DNA of 64,000 nt from Paucibacter sp. DJ2R-2 (GTDB taxonomy: Bacteria > Pseudomonadota > Gammaproteobacteria > Burkholderiales > Burkholderiaceae_C): positions 1,116,001 through 1,180,000 of the forward strand of contig NZ_JAJIRT010000001.1 in the NCBI RefSeq assembly GCF_025717675.1, in the 5' to 3' direction. Shown here piece by piece: positions 1 through 10,130 of this stretch. Position 1 is the first letter of the stretch; every line of letters starts with the position of its first letter. The position numbers were made by a program, and so were the translations under genes. Below the pieces are notes generated by a model. That model was not told the origin of the DNA and ran no database searches. It worked only from the letters and a program-made list of their open reading frames with translations.

Positions 1-636
1 CGGCGCGGAGGCCAACAAGTCCAGTGGGCTCTGACTGCTGTCTAACTGATCGGCCCGGTCCGCCAGGCGGCGCAGGGGCCGCAGCATCATGCGGTCCAGC
101 ACGACGATCACACTCAGGCTGAGAAGAAGCACCAGAACCAGATCGCGCAGCACGATGGCGGGCCAGGCATCGCGCCAGAATGCGTGTTGCATGGCCTGCT
201 CTTGGGCCAACACTTGAAGTAGGGCGCCGCCCGACGCCGGCGGACCCAGTTCGAAATCGATTTGGCGAACATCGGCCTGCGCGCGCGCGGCCGGGTCGCC
301 ACTGGCAAGGGCCACGCCTGATCCGGTCTTCAGCTCGATCGCCAGGATGCCGGGCCGGGACTGCAACTTTTTGAGCAACTGCCGGGTACTGTCGCTGCCC
401 GACGGGTCCACACTGAGGCTGCCGGCCAGCGCCTCGCCATAGGTCTGCGGCAAGGCCTGCAGCTCGGCCTCGAAGGCCTCGCTTCGCAGCTGCGACTGAT
501 GCTGCAGAAGGACGGCATCGGTGCCGGCGACCAGCAAGGCGGAGATCAACACGATCATCCACGAGCTACGCTGCCGCAGCGATGAGGTAGGCGGCTCCAG
601 CGAGGGTTCGGCTGCGGAGGGGCTTGAGAAACTCAC
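1..636 (-). CDS. Membrane sensor protein, N-terminal part (cut by window edge)
   Basis: An open frame of 212 codons runs off the left edge of the window, so only the N-terminal part is visible. I start it at a GTG at 634-636, with an AAAGG-like ribosome site just upstream. The protein has a short cytoplasmic N-terminus, a first membrane segment at about residues 26-40, an extracytoplasmic region of about 115 residues, and a second membrane segment at about 160-180. A HAMP-like start (RPLRRLADRAD) follows directly. This layout is typical of sensor kinases, diguanylate cyclases or chemoreceptors. The output domain lies outside the window, so which of these it is cannot be decided. I do not recognise the sensor domain. 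Confidence 0.6.
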   Translation of the reverse strand, partial: MSFSSPSAAEPSLEPPTSSLRQRSSWMIVLISALLVAGTDAVLLQHQSQLRSEAFEAELQALPQTYGEALAGSLSVDPSGSDSTRQLLKKLQSRPGILAIELKTGSGVALASGDPAARAQADVRQIDFELGPPASGGALLQVLAQEQAMQHAFWRDAWPAIVLRDLVLVLLLSLSVIVVLDRMMLRPLRRLADRADQLDSSQSPLDLLASAP

Positions 637-864
637 AGCGGCCTTTCGATGAGAGTTGGACACCAAAGTACGCCTGCGCAACCGCCTGTTCAAAGACCCC
701 CTCGTCTCGCCATCTTTATGCTCAATGGTGCGGCCGGCTGCAGGCAAGGCTCACACAGGCGCGGCCACGCTCGCCCTGCTGCTTGCTGCGGCAATTGTGC
801 CCGGCAGCAAGCAAGCAAGGGCGCCTGCGAGAGCAGGGTAAACCCAGTTCTGGTGTATTCACTG

Positions 865-882
865 AGGCCGCAAACGCGGCCT
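865..882 (-). terminator. Hairpin after the FHA gene, possible weak terminator
   Basis: A 7-bp perfect inverted repeat, AGGCCGC / GCGGCCT with an AAAC loop, lies 15 bases after the stop codon of the FHA gene. There is no T-run on the minus strand after it, so it may be a weak or Rho-assisted end or simply a processing stem. Confidence 0.3.
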
Positions 883-897
883 GGTTCCGAGCGAAGC

Positions 898-1551
898 TCA
901 GCCCTGCACGAACTGCATCTGCGTGCCGGCCAACTCGATCACATCGCCGCTCTTCAAGGCCACAGATTCGCCGGTCAGAGGCACGCCGTTGACTGTGGGC
1001 CGTGCAGCCCCTTCCACATGGGCGAACACATAGCCGCTGGGGCGCTTGGTGATGGAGGCCACCTGCACGCCGGGTTTGCCAACCGTGGTGACGACCTTGG
1101 TCAGACTGACTTCCCGCCCTGCAGCAGCGCCAGTCAGAACCCGGATAGTCGCTGGGGCCGCCGCGGCCGCCGAAGGCAAAGAGCCGAAAGAGGAAGGCAG
1201 GCCGAAACCGCTGGGGGCACCAGAGCCCGGCTTGAGAATCATGGTCTTCTCGTAGTCGCCGCTGTCCTCCAGCAGGAACTTGATCTTGTACTTGCCGATC
1301 TCGACGATGTCGTTATTGGCCAGCAGCTGCTTCTTGATCGCCTTGCCGTTGATATACGTGCCGTTGGTGGAGTTGAGGTCTTCAATGAAGACATCCGCGC
1401 CGACCATCTGCAGCACGGCGTGCTCGCCGCTGACCGCCAGATTGTCGATCACGATATCGTTGTAGGGCCGGCGCCCGAGCGTGGTCTTGTCTTTCGTGAT
1501 CTGCACGTCCTTGATCACCACGCCGTCGAGCGACACCACCAGCTTGCCCAT
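898..1551 (-). CDS. FHA domain protein
   Basis: The protein (217 residues) begins with a forkhead-associated domain, which binds phosphothreonine peptides. The expected contact residues are present: R27 (in LGRRPYND), S41 and H44 (SGEH), N63 and N68 (STNGTYING). After a flexible A/S/P-rich linker, the C-terminal 80 residues look like a second, degenerate FHA-type sandwich (residues near TVNGVPLTG) without the full binding set. I chose the ATG at 1551 over an upstream in-frame start because GAGG lies at the right distance before it. It lies just downstream of a PP2C phosphatase and a Ser/Thr kinase on the same strand. It is therefore probably the phospho-reader of that module; the ligand is unknown. 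Confidence 0.88.
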   Translation of the reverse strand: MGKLVVSLDGVVIKDVQITKDKTTLGRRPYNDIVIDNLAVSGEHAVLQMVGADVFIEDLNSTNGTYINGKAIKKQLLANNDIVEIGKYKIKFLLEDSGDYEKTMILKPGSGAPSGFGLPSSFGSLPSAAAAAPATIRVLTGAAAGREVSLTKVVTTVGKPGVQVASITKRPSGYVFAHVEGAARPTVNGVPLTGESVALKSGDVIELAGTQMQFVQG

Positions 1552-1687
1552 GCTTTGACCTCGATCCTGTTGTCTTATTGCTTGTGTTGGCGGCAACTCT
1601 CAGTGCGCCGCAAGAGTTTGGACTGCTCTCAACGATGCCTGAGCCAGCAGCCGGTCACGACAGGCCTCACGGCCGAAAACCAGCCCA

Positions 1688-2476
1688 TCAGCGTTTGCCA
1701 AACGGCCACCAGGCCCGACCTTCCGACCGCACACGGCCTTCGGCGCGAACCAGCACCAGCGCGATATTATCCCGGCCGCCCATGTCATTGGCCCCATCTA
1801 TCAGGGCTTGAGCCGCTTCCGACAGCGAAGGGTGGTTTATCAACAACTGGCGCAAGGCGTCATCGTCCAGCATGTCGGACAGCCCGTCCGAGCAGAACAG
1901 GTAGAGATCACCGGGCTGAAGCTCGTGCTGATGCAGCTCCAGCATCACCGCGTCCTCCACGCCAACCGCCCGGGTCACCAGATTCTTGTTGCTGGAGAAT
2001 ACGGCCTCTTCAGGTGTCAGCAAGCCAGCATCCAACTGCTCCTGCAGCAAGGAATGGTCACGACTGATCTGCGTCAGTTGGCCGCCGCGCAGCCGGTAGG
2101 CGCGAGAGTCGCCGACATGGCCCAGCAACAAACCCTCGGGCCGGAACACCCCAAGCACCAAGGTCGTGCCCATGCCGGCATAACGCGGGTTGGTATTGGC
2201 GGCGTTGAAGATGGCGCGGTTGGCGTTGTCCACGCAGATGTCCATGGCCCGCCGGACGTCGCTGGCGCTGGCGCTGGCGCCGGACTCCTTCAACCAGCGA
2301 CCCAGTTCGGCGCGAATGAAGCCGGTCAGCATCTGACTCGCCACTTCACCGGCGTTATAGCCGCCCATGCCATCGGCCAGCACGGCCAAGCCCACGGACT
2401 CATCCAGTGCGACCGAGTCCTCGTTGTTGTCGCGTGCGCGGCCGACATCGGTGGCGCTGAAGAACTCCAGGGTCAT
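1688..2476 (-). CDS. PP2C-family Ser/Thr protein phosphatase
   Basis: This 262-residue protein is a metal-dependent PPM/PP2C phosphatase of the bacterial Stp type and should remove phosphate from Ser/Thr residues in the cytoplasm. The family motifs are in order: DVGRARDNNED near residue 10, the metal-binding LADGMGG (D35-G36), MGTTLVLG, HVGDSRAYRL, CSDGLSDM and the final GGRDNIALVLV. The start is the ATG at 2474-2476, which overlaps the TGA of the upstream kinase as ATGA; the longer in-frame extension has no such motif. Kinase and phosphatase are thus translationally coupled and almost surely act on the same substrates. The FHA gene follows after 136 bases. Confidence 0.93.
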   Translation of the reverse strand: MTLEFFSATDVGRARDNNEDSVALDESVGLAVLADGMGGYNAGEVASQMLTGFIRAELGRWLKESGASASASDVRRAMDICVDNANRAIFNAANTNPRYAGMGTTLVLGVFRPEGLLLGHVGDSRAYRLRGGQLTQISRDHSLLQEQLDAGLLTPEEAVFSSNKNLVTRAVGVEDAVMLELHQHELQPGDLYLFCSDGLSDMLDDDALRQLLINHPSLSEAAQALIDGANDMGGRDNIALVLVRAEGRVRSEGRAWWPFGKR

Positions 2477-3558
2477 GGCTTTGTGTCTGGTTGCGATGCG
2501 GGGGGATTTTGCACTGCTTCCGCCGTATTCAAGCGGACTGTTTGTGCAAAAGGGTCCGCGTGCTCCGGCGGCGCCGCGGGCGCAGGGGCCGGGCTCGTGT
2601 CGGCCGGCGCCAGGACAGGGCCACGCGCGGGGCCGGCCGGCCATTGTGCAATCACCGCCTCCAGATCCTGGGCCATCTGCGCGCCGCTGGCGTAGCGCAG
2701 CTCGGGCCGCTTCTCGAGCGCCAAAGCCAGCACCAGGGCCAGGGACTCGGGCAGTTCGGGGCGATGGTGCCGCACATCGGCCGGAGGCTCATTGGCAATC
2801 TGGTACATCAGTTTGGCCATGGAGTCGGACTGGTGCGGCAGATGGCCGGTCAGCAACTGATAGACCATGGCACCCAGCGAGTAGAGATCGCTGCGACCGT
2901 CGACCTTGAGGCCAGCCAATTGTTCGGGCGACATGAAGGACGGCGTACCCAGGACCAGACCGGTCCGGGTGCGGCTGCCATCGGCAATGCGGGCGATGCC
3001 GAAATCCATGAGCTTCAGAATTCCGCGTTCCCGATCCAGCATGACATTGGCCGGCTTGATGTCGCGATGGACCACGCCCTGGCCATGGGCATAGTCCAGC
3101 GCGCGTGCGAGACGCCGCGCAATCTGCAACACCTCAGGCACCGGCAGAAGCTGAGCCGTCCGGGTGTGATGGCTCAGGTCACGGCCTTGGACGTACTCCA
3201 TGGCAATCCAAGCGTCGGGGCCGGCCTCGCCAGCATCCAGCACCTGCAGGATGTCGGGGTGCTGCAAGTGGCCTGCCGCACGTGCTTCACGCATGAAGCG
3301 CTGCTGCACGTCGACTAGGTCTTCCGCCGCGAACTCACGCTGCAGAGCCAGACGCTTGATGGCAACCATTCGTCCCGTGGCACGCTCGCGCGCCAGATGC
3401 ACCACCGCCATCGCGCCGCGGCCCAACTCGCCCTGCAACTCATAAGCCTGCAAGCCCGGGCCAGCCGGCATCGAAGACTGATACGCCTCAGGCACGGTCG
3501 AGGGCTCCCCCTCCACCGACTCGGGCTTGCCCAGCCATCGCTTCCAGAAACCCGCCAT
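2473..3558 (-). CDS. Eukaryotic-type Ser/Thr protein kinase
   Basis: The 361-residue protein has a complete Hanks-type kinase domain at about residues 39-305. The glycine loop is GRGAMAVV (46-53), the ATP-binding lysine is K68 (VAIKRL), the catalytic loop is HRDIKPAN (164-171), the metal motif is DFG (185-187), and an activation loop with GTPSFMSPEQ follows. There is no transmembrane segment and no PASTA or other sensor domain. The C-terminal 50 residues are proline- and alanine-rich. It is therefore a soluble kinase. Its gene overlaps the PP2C phosphatase gene by four bases and heads the kinase-phosphatase-FHA set. Such trios occur with type VI secretion in some bacteria, but no secretion genes are in this window, so the substrate is open. 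Confidence 0.92.
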   Translation of the reverse strand: MAGFWKRWLGKPESVEGEPSTVPEAYQSSMPAGPGLQAYELQGELGRGAMAVVHLARERATGRMVAIKRLALQREFAAEDLVDVQQRFMREARAAGHLQHPDILQVLDAGEAGPDAWIAMEYVQGRDLSHHTRTAQLLPVPEVLQIARRLARALDYAHGQGVVHRDIKPANVMLDRERGILKLMDFGIARIADGSRTRTGLVLGTPSFMSPEQLAGLKVDGRSDLYSLGAMVYQLLTGHLPHQSDSMAKLMYQIANEPPADVRHHRPELPESLALVLALALEKRPELRYASGAQMAQDLEAVIAQWPAGPARGPVLAPADTSPAPAPAAPPEHADPFAQTVRLNTAEAVQNPPASQPDTKP

Positions 3559-3603
3559 GCCTCGCCCGCCTCTCCAAGAATGCGCCGCAGCGCGCCTAGC
3601 CCG

Positions 3604-4335
3604 TCAGTCGCTGCGGACGCGGCGGCCCGCGATCCACTTGCCGCTCAACAGCACCAACAGAGCACCGGCCACGCCTGCACCGTAATGCAGCGCCGGCAGT
3701 ACGGCCACACTGCCCGGCTTGCCGCCTTCGACCGTCGGTACCCAGCTGGCCAGGGCCGGGTCACCAACCATCATGGTGCCGGCAATCCAGCCCAGCAGCA
3801 TGGCGCCCACAGTGATCACCACCGGGAACCGGTCCATCAGCTTGATCACCAGCTGGCTGCCCCAAACGATGATGGGAATCGAGACCAGCAGGCCGAAGAT
3901 GACCAGCGGCATTTGATGGTCGCCGCCACTGCTCTGGGCCGCGCCAGCGATGGCGATGACATTGTCCAGACTCATCACGAAGTCAGCCACGATCACAGTC
4001 TTGACCGCCGCCCACAGCTTGTCGCTTGCCTGAATATTGCCGTGCTCGTCTTCATCTTCGGGCACCAGCAGCTTGATGCCAATCCAGAGCAGCAGAGCCG
4101 CGCCGACAATTTTCAGGAAGGGGACCTGCAACAGCGTCAGTGCGAAGAAGATCAACACGACCCGCAGCACGATGGCGCCGGCCGTGCCCCAGATGATGCC
4201 CTTGGTGCGCTGAGCGTCCGGCAGCTTGCGGCAAGCCAAGGCGATCACCACCGCGTTATCGCCACCCAGCAGGATGTCGATCATGATGATCTGGCCGACA
4301 GCCAACCAAAATTCGGGACTCGTCAAAGTGTCCAT
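3604..4335 (-). CDS. TerC/YkoY-family integral membrane protein
   Basis: The 243-residue protein has about seven hydrophobic segments and the two conserved acidic helices of the TerC family, ILLGGDNAVVIALA near the N-terminus and FVMSLDNVIAIAG in the middle. An acidic loop (PEDEDEHG) lies between the halves. Members of the family have been linked to manganese export and to metallation of exported enzymes, and some to tellurite resistance, but here only the family is certain. The gene lies 45 bases upstream of the kinase gene, so the two could share a transcript. I looked for a yybP-ykoY manganese riboswitch in the 5' region and did not see one. Confidence 0.88.
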   Translation of the reverse strand: MDTLTSPEFWLAVGQIIMIDILLGGDNAVVIALACRKLPDAQRTKGIIWGTAGAIVLRVVLIFFALTLLQVPFLKIVGAALLLWIGIKLLVPEDEDEHGNIQASDKLWAAVKTVIVADFVMSLDNVIAIAGAAQSSGGDHQMPLVIFGLLVSIPIIVWGSQLVIKLMDRFPVVITVGAMLLGWIAGTMMVGDPALASWVPTVEGGKPGSVAVLPALHYGAGVAGALLVLLSGKWIAGRRVRSD

Positions 4336-4432
4336 TGAGATATCTAAAGTTGCTGCCCGCAGGATGGAAATGCCGGGTCAGGCACTTGCCGCCCCACTAT
4401 AGCGAAGGCATGGTTCAAAGCATGCACCCATG

Positions 4433-4456
4433 AAAAAAGGGGCTGATGCCCCTTTT
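4433..4456 (-). terminator. Rho-independent terminator of sucCD
   Basis: On the minus strand, AAAAGGGGC and GCCCCTTTT form a 9-bp stem with a 4-base loop, followed by a run of T (4438-4433). It lies about 105 bases after the sucD stop codon and before the terC-like gene, so it should end the sucCD transcript. The stem is also A/T-flanked on the other side and could work in both directions. Confidence 0.85.
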
Positions 4457-4561
4457 CACATGTCGATGCACGGCGTGCGTGCAGTCTGCCGCCAGCCGAT
4501 CCGGACTTCGATGCGTGAAATTACGCATTCGCCCAGCGGCCGGCACGGCACTCAGCTCAGA

Positions 4562-5455
4562 TCAGAGCAGGGCCTTCAGCAGCTTGGCCATCTCGGACGG
4601 ATTGCGCGTGATGGTGAAGCCGCACTCTTCCATGATGGCCAGCTTGGCGTCGGCCGTGTCGGCACCGCCCGCGATCAGTGCACCGGCATGGCCCATGCGC
4701 TTGCCCGGAGGGGCGGTCACGCCAGCGATGAAACCAACCACCGGCTTCTTCATGTTCAGCTTGCACCAGCGAGCGGCTTCGGCTTCATCGGGGCCGCCGA
4801 TCTCGCCGATCATGATCACGGCGTCGGTGTCCGGATCGTCGTTGAAGGCTTGCATCACATCGATGTGCTTCAGACCGTTGATCGGGTCACCACCGATACC
4901 GACGGCGCTGGACTGACCCAGGCCGATTTCGGTCAGCTGAGCCACGGCTTCGTACGTCAGCGTGCCCGAGCGCGAGACCACGCCAATGCGACCCTTGCGG
5001 TGGATGTGACCGGGCATGATGCCGATCTTGATTTCTTCAGGCGTGATCAGGCCGGGGCAGTTGGGGCCCAGCAGCAAGGTCTTCTTGCCGCCAGCAGCTT
5101 CCTTGGCCTTCATCTTGTTGCGGATTTCCAGCATGTCACGGACGGGGATGCCTTCCGTGATGCAGATGGCCAGGTCCAGGTCGGCCTCCACAGCTTCCCA
5201 GATGGCGGCCGCAGCACCGGCGGGCGGCACATAGATCACCGACACGGTCGCGCCGGTTTGCGAAGCAGCTTCCTTGACGGTGGCGTAGATTGGGATGTCC
5301 GAGAACTTCTCGCCGGCCTTCTTGGGGTTCACGCCCGCCACGAAGGCGTTCTTGCCATTGGCATAGGCTTGGCAGCCCAGGGTGTGGAACTGGCCGGTCT
5401 TGCCGGTGATGCCCTGGGTGATGACCTTGGTGTCTTTGTTGATGTAAATCGACAT
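4562..5455 (-). CDS. sucD: Succinate--CoA ligase (ADP-forming), alpha subunit
   Basis: This 297-residue protein is the alpha subunit of succinyl-CoA synthetase, which interconverts succinyl-CoA and succinate with phosphorylation of a nucleoside diphosphate in the citric acid cycle. The N-terminal CoA-binding Rossmann domain contains [12 protein letters not shown]. The C-terminal domain contains the GHAGALI segment with the histidine that is phosphorylated in this family. Length and ends match the family throughout. It follows sucC after 31 bases, in the usual order, and a strong terminator lies after it. Confidence 0.97.
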   Translation of the reverse strand: MSIYINKDTKVITQGITGKTGQFHTLGCQAYANGKNAFVAGVNPKKAGEKFSDIPIYATVKEAASQTGATVSVIYVPPAGAAAAIWEAVEADLDLAICITEGIPVRDMLEIRNKMKAKEAAGGKKTLLLGPNCPGLITPEEIKIGIMPGHIHRKGRIGVVSRSGTLTYEAVAQLTEIGLGQSSAVGIGGDPINGLKHIDVMQAFNDDPDTDAVIMIGEIGGPDEAEAARWCKLNMKKPVVGFIAGVTAPPGKRMGHAGALIAGGADTADAKLAIMEECGFTITRNPSEMAKLLKALL

Positions 5456-5486
5456 GATTTTTTTCCTTGCGTGGGCTTAGGCAGAC

Positions 5487-6647
<1,161 letters not shown>

Positions 6648-6670
6648 AGGGGTCTCGCTTGTGAGGAAAG

Positions 6671-7273
6671 TCAGGAAGAGGAGGCGGGCATCGCGACGAC
6701 GGCGGCGGGCCTTGCGGCCGCGTCGGCGCTGCGATACCAGCGAGGGTAATGGTTTCGGACCACATCGCCATCGCGACGCAGCGCATGGCAGCGATCCAGC
6801 TGAAACGGAGGTTGACCGTCGGCACTGCCTTCGCGCACGTCGAGAACCAGGCCGGCAAAGGCCTGGATCACGGCCGTGGGGAGAATCTGGCACAGCTCGG
6901 TCAGGTGGGTACAGCCCTTGACGCCAGCCAGGCGCTCCTTGACGCCGAGCCGAAAGCCTTTCATCAGATTCAGGCCGACCAGGCGAGCGTAGGCATCACC
7001 ATGCTGATCACACACACCGGCATAGGGCGACCAGTTGGTGGTCGAACGGGCCGCATGAATTTGCAAGTCGGCATCCACGGTCAAGACTAACTGCATGGCG
7101 TGAATCGGATCGCCAGCCAAGCGCAAACCGCTGGCCAAGGGCAGATCGCGCGTCTTGACGTCCGTCAAACCCGCCTCGACCTCATAGAGGCCGTCATCGC
7201 GTGCATAGATCTGCACATCGATGGCGCGGCGGTGCAGCAAACGGCGCTCGGAGGTGGGAAATGGGAGGGGCAT
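6671..7273 (-). CDS. DUF2889 domain protein of unknown function
   Basis: The protein (200 residues from the ATG at 7273; a TTG nine bases upstream is also in frame) belongs to the DUF2889 family. It opens with [19 protein letters not shown] and carries conserved CDQHGD and KGCTHLTEL segments. It has no signal peptide or membrane segment and is probably cytoplasmic. No function is established for the family. In this order of bacteria it is regularly found between recX and sucC, as here, which helps to date the arrangement but does not reveal its job. I see no strong ribosome site before either start. Confidence 0.85.
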   Translation of the reverse strand: MPLPFPTSERRLLHRRAIDVQIYARDDGLYEVEAGLTDVKTRDLPLASGLRLAGDPIHAMQLVLTVDADLQIHAARSTTNWSPYAGVCDQHGDAYARLVGLNLMKGFRLGVKERLAGVKGCTHLTELCQILPTAVIQAFAGLVLDVREGSADGQPPFQLDRCHALRRDGDVVRNHYPRWYRSADAAARPAAVVAMPASSS

Positions 7274-7487
7274 GGGTGGCAAAACGGCTTCGCAAACCCG
7301 CAGCGGACGGCATCAAACCACACCCCGCCGGGCATTTGCGCAGGGCGAGAATGTAGCATGTCGCACTGCACAAAGGCTTTCACGAAGCTGTCGGCGCCAC
7401 AGCCGGAGGCGTGGCGAAAGGTCAGCAAAGCCCACAAGTTTGAGCTGGGTCAAGAGACTTGGCACCCACCATCTCGATACGAGTGAT

Positions 7488-8108
7488 TCAGTCGTCCGCC
7501 TCGACCGGGCCGCGCAAAACACGCCGGACCGACTCGCCGCCAAAGCCGCGGCCGATCAGAAATCGGGCGTGCTTGGCCCGCGTGGCGGCATCCTCGGGCC
7601 ATTGCCCACCGAACTTGCGCAGCCAGACGGCTCGCGCGCGCTCAATCTCACTGTCCTTGAGCGAGGCCAGCTGGTCGCCGCTGAGCTGCAAACCATGCTG
7701 GGCGAGCTCCAGCTTGATGCGTTGGCTGCCGAAACGGGCCGCACGGGCATGAACGCGGGCGTCGACAAAACGCTGTTCGCTCAGATACCCGCGCTCCTGC
7801 AGGAACAGCAGCAGGGCATCGACTTCAGCTCCGACGTCGGCTTCGCCGCCATCCTCGTCGATGTCTTCGTCGGGGCTTTCGGCCTGACCCTGCGCATCGA
7901 CCCCTGTTTCTGAGCAGGGCTCGGGCACGAACCAAGCAGCCAGGCCTGCAGCAGGCTCAGCTGCGGCGGCTGCCTGGCGCTGCTGAACCGCGCGCAACTC
8001 GCGCGCAATGCGCAGCAGCTTGCGCCGCAGCTCCGCCCGGCTGTGCTCCCGCTGGGCCAGCAGCGCAATCGCGCGAGCCTTGAGGGAAAGGGGCTTGCCG
8101 GCTTTCAT
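7488..8108 (-). CDS. recX: Regulatory protein RecX
   Basis: RecX binds RecA filaments and tempers RecA recombinase and co-protease activity. The 206-residue protein shows the three-helix repeat pattern of the family: SLKARAIALLAQREHSRAEL at the start, ERGYLSEQRFVDARV in the middle and the closing segment RFLIGRGFGGESVRRVL. Between the first and second repeats sits an alanine-rich, then strongly acidic insertion of about 50 residues (with DEDIDEDGGEADVG), which makes it longer than compact RecX proteins. The gene begins 116 bases after recA, the usual place, and is likely expressed with it. The ATG at 8108 has no clear Shine-Dalgarno sequence. Confidence 0.9.
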   Translation of the reverse strand: MKAGKPLSLKARAIALLAQREHSRAELRRKLLRIARELRAVQQRQAAAAAEPAAGLAAWFVPEPCSETGVDAQGQAESPDEDIDEDGGEADVGAEVDALLLFLQERGYLSEQRFVDARVHARAARFGSQRIKLELAQHGLQLSGDQLASLKDSEIERARAVWLRKFGGQWPEDAATRAKHARFLIGRGFGGESVRRVLRGPVEADD

Positions 8109-8224
8109 GCAAAGGAAGGGAGTGCCGTGAAAGTACAGGCGACCAACAGGGAATGACAGGCGGCATAGAGCCCGTGATGCAAGAGCCCAAGCGGCGCATG
8201 GCACCGGGCTCTTGCCGCGCCCTC

Positions 8225-9268
8225 TTACTCAGCCGCGCCGCCGGCCTTGTTCATCGGCGCGACGCCGAGCGACTCGCGGATGCGGTTCTCGATCTCACGG
8301 CTGACATCGGGGTTCTCGCGCAGAAATTCGCGCGCGTTGTCCTTGCCTTGGCCGATCTTTTCGCCCTGGTAGGCATACCAGGAGCCGGACTTCTCGACCA
8401 CCTTGGCGACCACACCCATATCGATGATCTCGCCCTCGCGGCTGATGCCTTCACCGTAGAGGATGTCGAACTCGGCCGTCTTGAACGGTGGCGAGACCTT
8501 GTTCTTGACGACCTTGACCTTGGTTTCGCTGCCGATGACGTCATCGCCCTTCTTGATCGAGCCGATGCGGCGGATGTCCAGGCGCACCGAGGCGTAGAAC
8601 TTGAGCGCATTGCCGCCGGTCGTGGTTTCGGGGCTGCCGAACATCACGCCGATCTTCATACGGATCTGGTTGATGAAGATGACCATGCAGTTGGTCTTCT
8701 TGATGGTGGCGGTCAGCTTGCGCAGGGCCTGGCTCATCAGGCGGGCTTGCAGGCCGGGCAGGGAGTCGCCCATTTCGCCTTCCAGCTCTGCCTTGGGCGT
8801 CAACGCGGCAACCGAGTCGATCACGATCAGGTCCACGGAGCCGGAGCGCACCAGGGCATCAACGATCTCTAGGGCCTGCTCACCGGTGTCCGGCTGGCTG
8901 ATCAGCAGCTCTTGCAAATTGACACCCAGCTTTTGAGCGTACTGGATGTCCAGGGCATGCTCGGCGTCGATGAAGGCGCAGGTGCCGGCCAGCTTTTGCA
9001 TTTCGGCGATGACCTGCAGGGTCAGCGTGGTCTTGCCCGAAGACTCCGGGCCATAGATCTCGACCACGCGGCCGCGCGGCAGGCCGCCAACGCCCAGAGC
9101 GATGTCCAGACCCAGCGAACCGGTGGAAACCACCTGGATGTCCTCGATCACCTCGCCTTCGCCCAGGCGCATGATGGAGCCCTTGCCAAACTGTTTCTCG
9201 ATCTGGCTGAGAGCGGCTTGCAGAGCCTTGGCTTTTTCGGTGTTGAGCGCTTTGACGGGGGCATCCAT
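8225..9268 (-). CDS. recA: DNA recombinase RecA
   Basis: RecA forms ATP-dependent filaments on single-stranded DNA for strand exchange and for LexA self-cleavage in the SOS response. The 347-residue length and full sequence are standard, with Walker [10 protein letters not shown], the [12 protein letters not shown] segment of loop L1 and [10 protein letters not shown]. The ATG at 9268 is preceded by AGGAGAAC at good spacing. A LexA box lies 43-58 bases upstream, so the gene should be damage-inducible. recX lies downstream. Confidence 0.98.
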   Translation of the reverse strand: MDAPVKALNTEKAKALQAALSQIEKQFGKGSIMRLGEGEVIEDIQVVSTGSLGLDIALGVGGLPRGRVVEIYGPESSGKTTLTLQVIAEMQKLAGTCAFIDAEHALDIQYAQKLGVNLQELLISQPDTGEQALEIVDALVRSGSVDLIVIDSVAALTPKAELEGEMGDSLPGLQARLMSQALRKLTATIKKTNCMVIFINQIRMKIGVMFGSPETTTGGNALKFYASVRLDIRRIGSIKKGDDVIGSETKVKVVKNKVSPPFKTAEFDILYGEGISREGEIIDMGVVAKVVEKSGSWYAYQGEKIGQGKDNAREFLRENPDVSREIENRIRESLGVAPMNKAGGAAE

Positions 9269-9310
9269 GATTTGTTCTCCTGAAAAGGTCTGGGCGGATT
9301 ATGGCGCAAT

Positions 9311-9326
9311 CTGTATGTTTGTACAG
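9311..9326 (-). promoter_or_regulatory. LexA (SOS) box in front of recA
   Basis: The 16-bp sequence CTGTATGTTTGTACAG fits the LexA operator CTGT-N8-ACAG exactly, and flanking bases on the minus strand extend the match (TACTGT...ACAG). A -35-like CTGACA and a -10-like TACAGA with 16-base spacing overlap it on the minus strand, so bound LexA would block recA transcription. The box lies between recA and the divergent two-component genes. Confidence 0.92.
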
Positions 9327-9423
9327 TAGTTTGTCAGACCCCTGCTGACAAGATCGGGAGGGCCGGCGCTGTCCCTAGAATGAATGACCACGGCCCACGA
9401 CCAAGAGTGACGGAGAGACACGC

Positions 9424-10100
9424 ATGCGCATCCTGATAGCCGAAGATGACCAAGTCCTGGCCGATGCCTTGTTGCGCTCCCTGCGCGCTTCCGGCTATGC
9501 GGTGGATCAGGTCGGCAGCGGCACCGAGGCCGATGCGGCCCTTGCTTCGCACGAATTCGACCTGGTGATCCTGGACCTGGGCCTGCCGCGGCTGCATGGC
9601 CTGGAGGTCTTGCGCAAGCTGCGCGCACGCGGCTCGTCCATGCCGGTGCTGATTCTGACGGCGGCGGACAGCGTCGAGCAGCGCGTCAAAGGCCTGGACC
9701 TGGGCGCCGACGACTACATGGCCAAGCCCTTCTCGCTGCAAGAGCTGGAAGCCCGTGTGCGCGCCTTGACCCGCGCGGCCTGGGCACCGCGTCCAGCGTC
9801 ATCAAGCATGGGCCTTTGAGCTTCGATGCGACTGGGCGGGTGGCCTATATCAACGAGCAGATGATTGAGCTGTCTGCGCGCGAGTTGAGCTTGCTGGAAG
9901 TCCTGCTGCAACGCGCCGGCCGACTCGTCAGCAAGGACCAGCTGGTCGAACGCCTCTGCGAGTGGGGCGAAGAAGTCAGCAACAACGCGATTGAGGTTTA
10001 CATCCACCGCCTGCGCAAGAAGATCGAGCAAGGCCCAATCCGCATCGCCACGGTGCGCGGCCTGGGCTACTGCCTGGAGAAGATCCAGCCCGGCGCCTGA
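9424..10100 (+). pseudogene. OmpR-type response regulator broken by a one-base frameshift
   Basis: Two adjacent frames together make a full OmpR/TctD-type regulator. The first (9424-9819) has the receiver domain with phospho-acceptor D51, acidic pair D8-D9, T in LILTAAD and K in MAKPFS, then shifts frame and stops. The second (9816-10100) has the winged-helix DNA-binding domain, with LSARELSLLEVL and EVYIHRLRKKIE. The break is at about 9774-9775: one base, most simply a C in CGCCGCGGC, is missing. Restoring it joins the two parts through RRGLGTASSVIKHGPLSF, the linker expected in this family. A histidine kinase gene follows 30 bases later. It could be a true mutation or a sequencing error. 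If the second frame is translated from its own ATG, an isolated DNA-binding domain would be made. Confidence 0.9.
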
Positions 10101-10130
10101 TGCCCCTCGCTCACGACTGGAGCCCCGGCC

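Noticed and set aside
4336-4432. A possible yybP-ykoY manganese riboswitch before the TerC-family gene
   Set aside because: The conserved stem and loop elements of that riboswitch were not found; only a terminator for sucCD is clear there.
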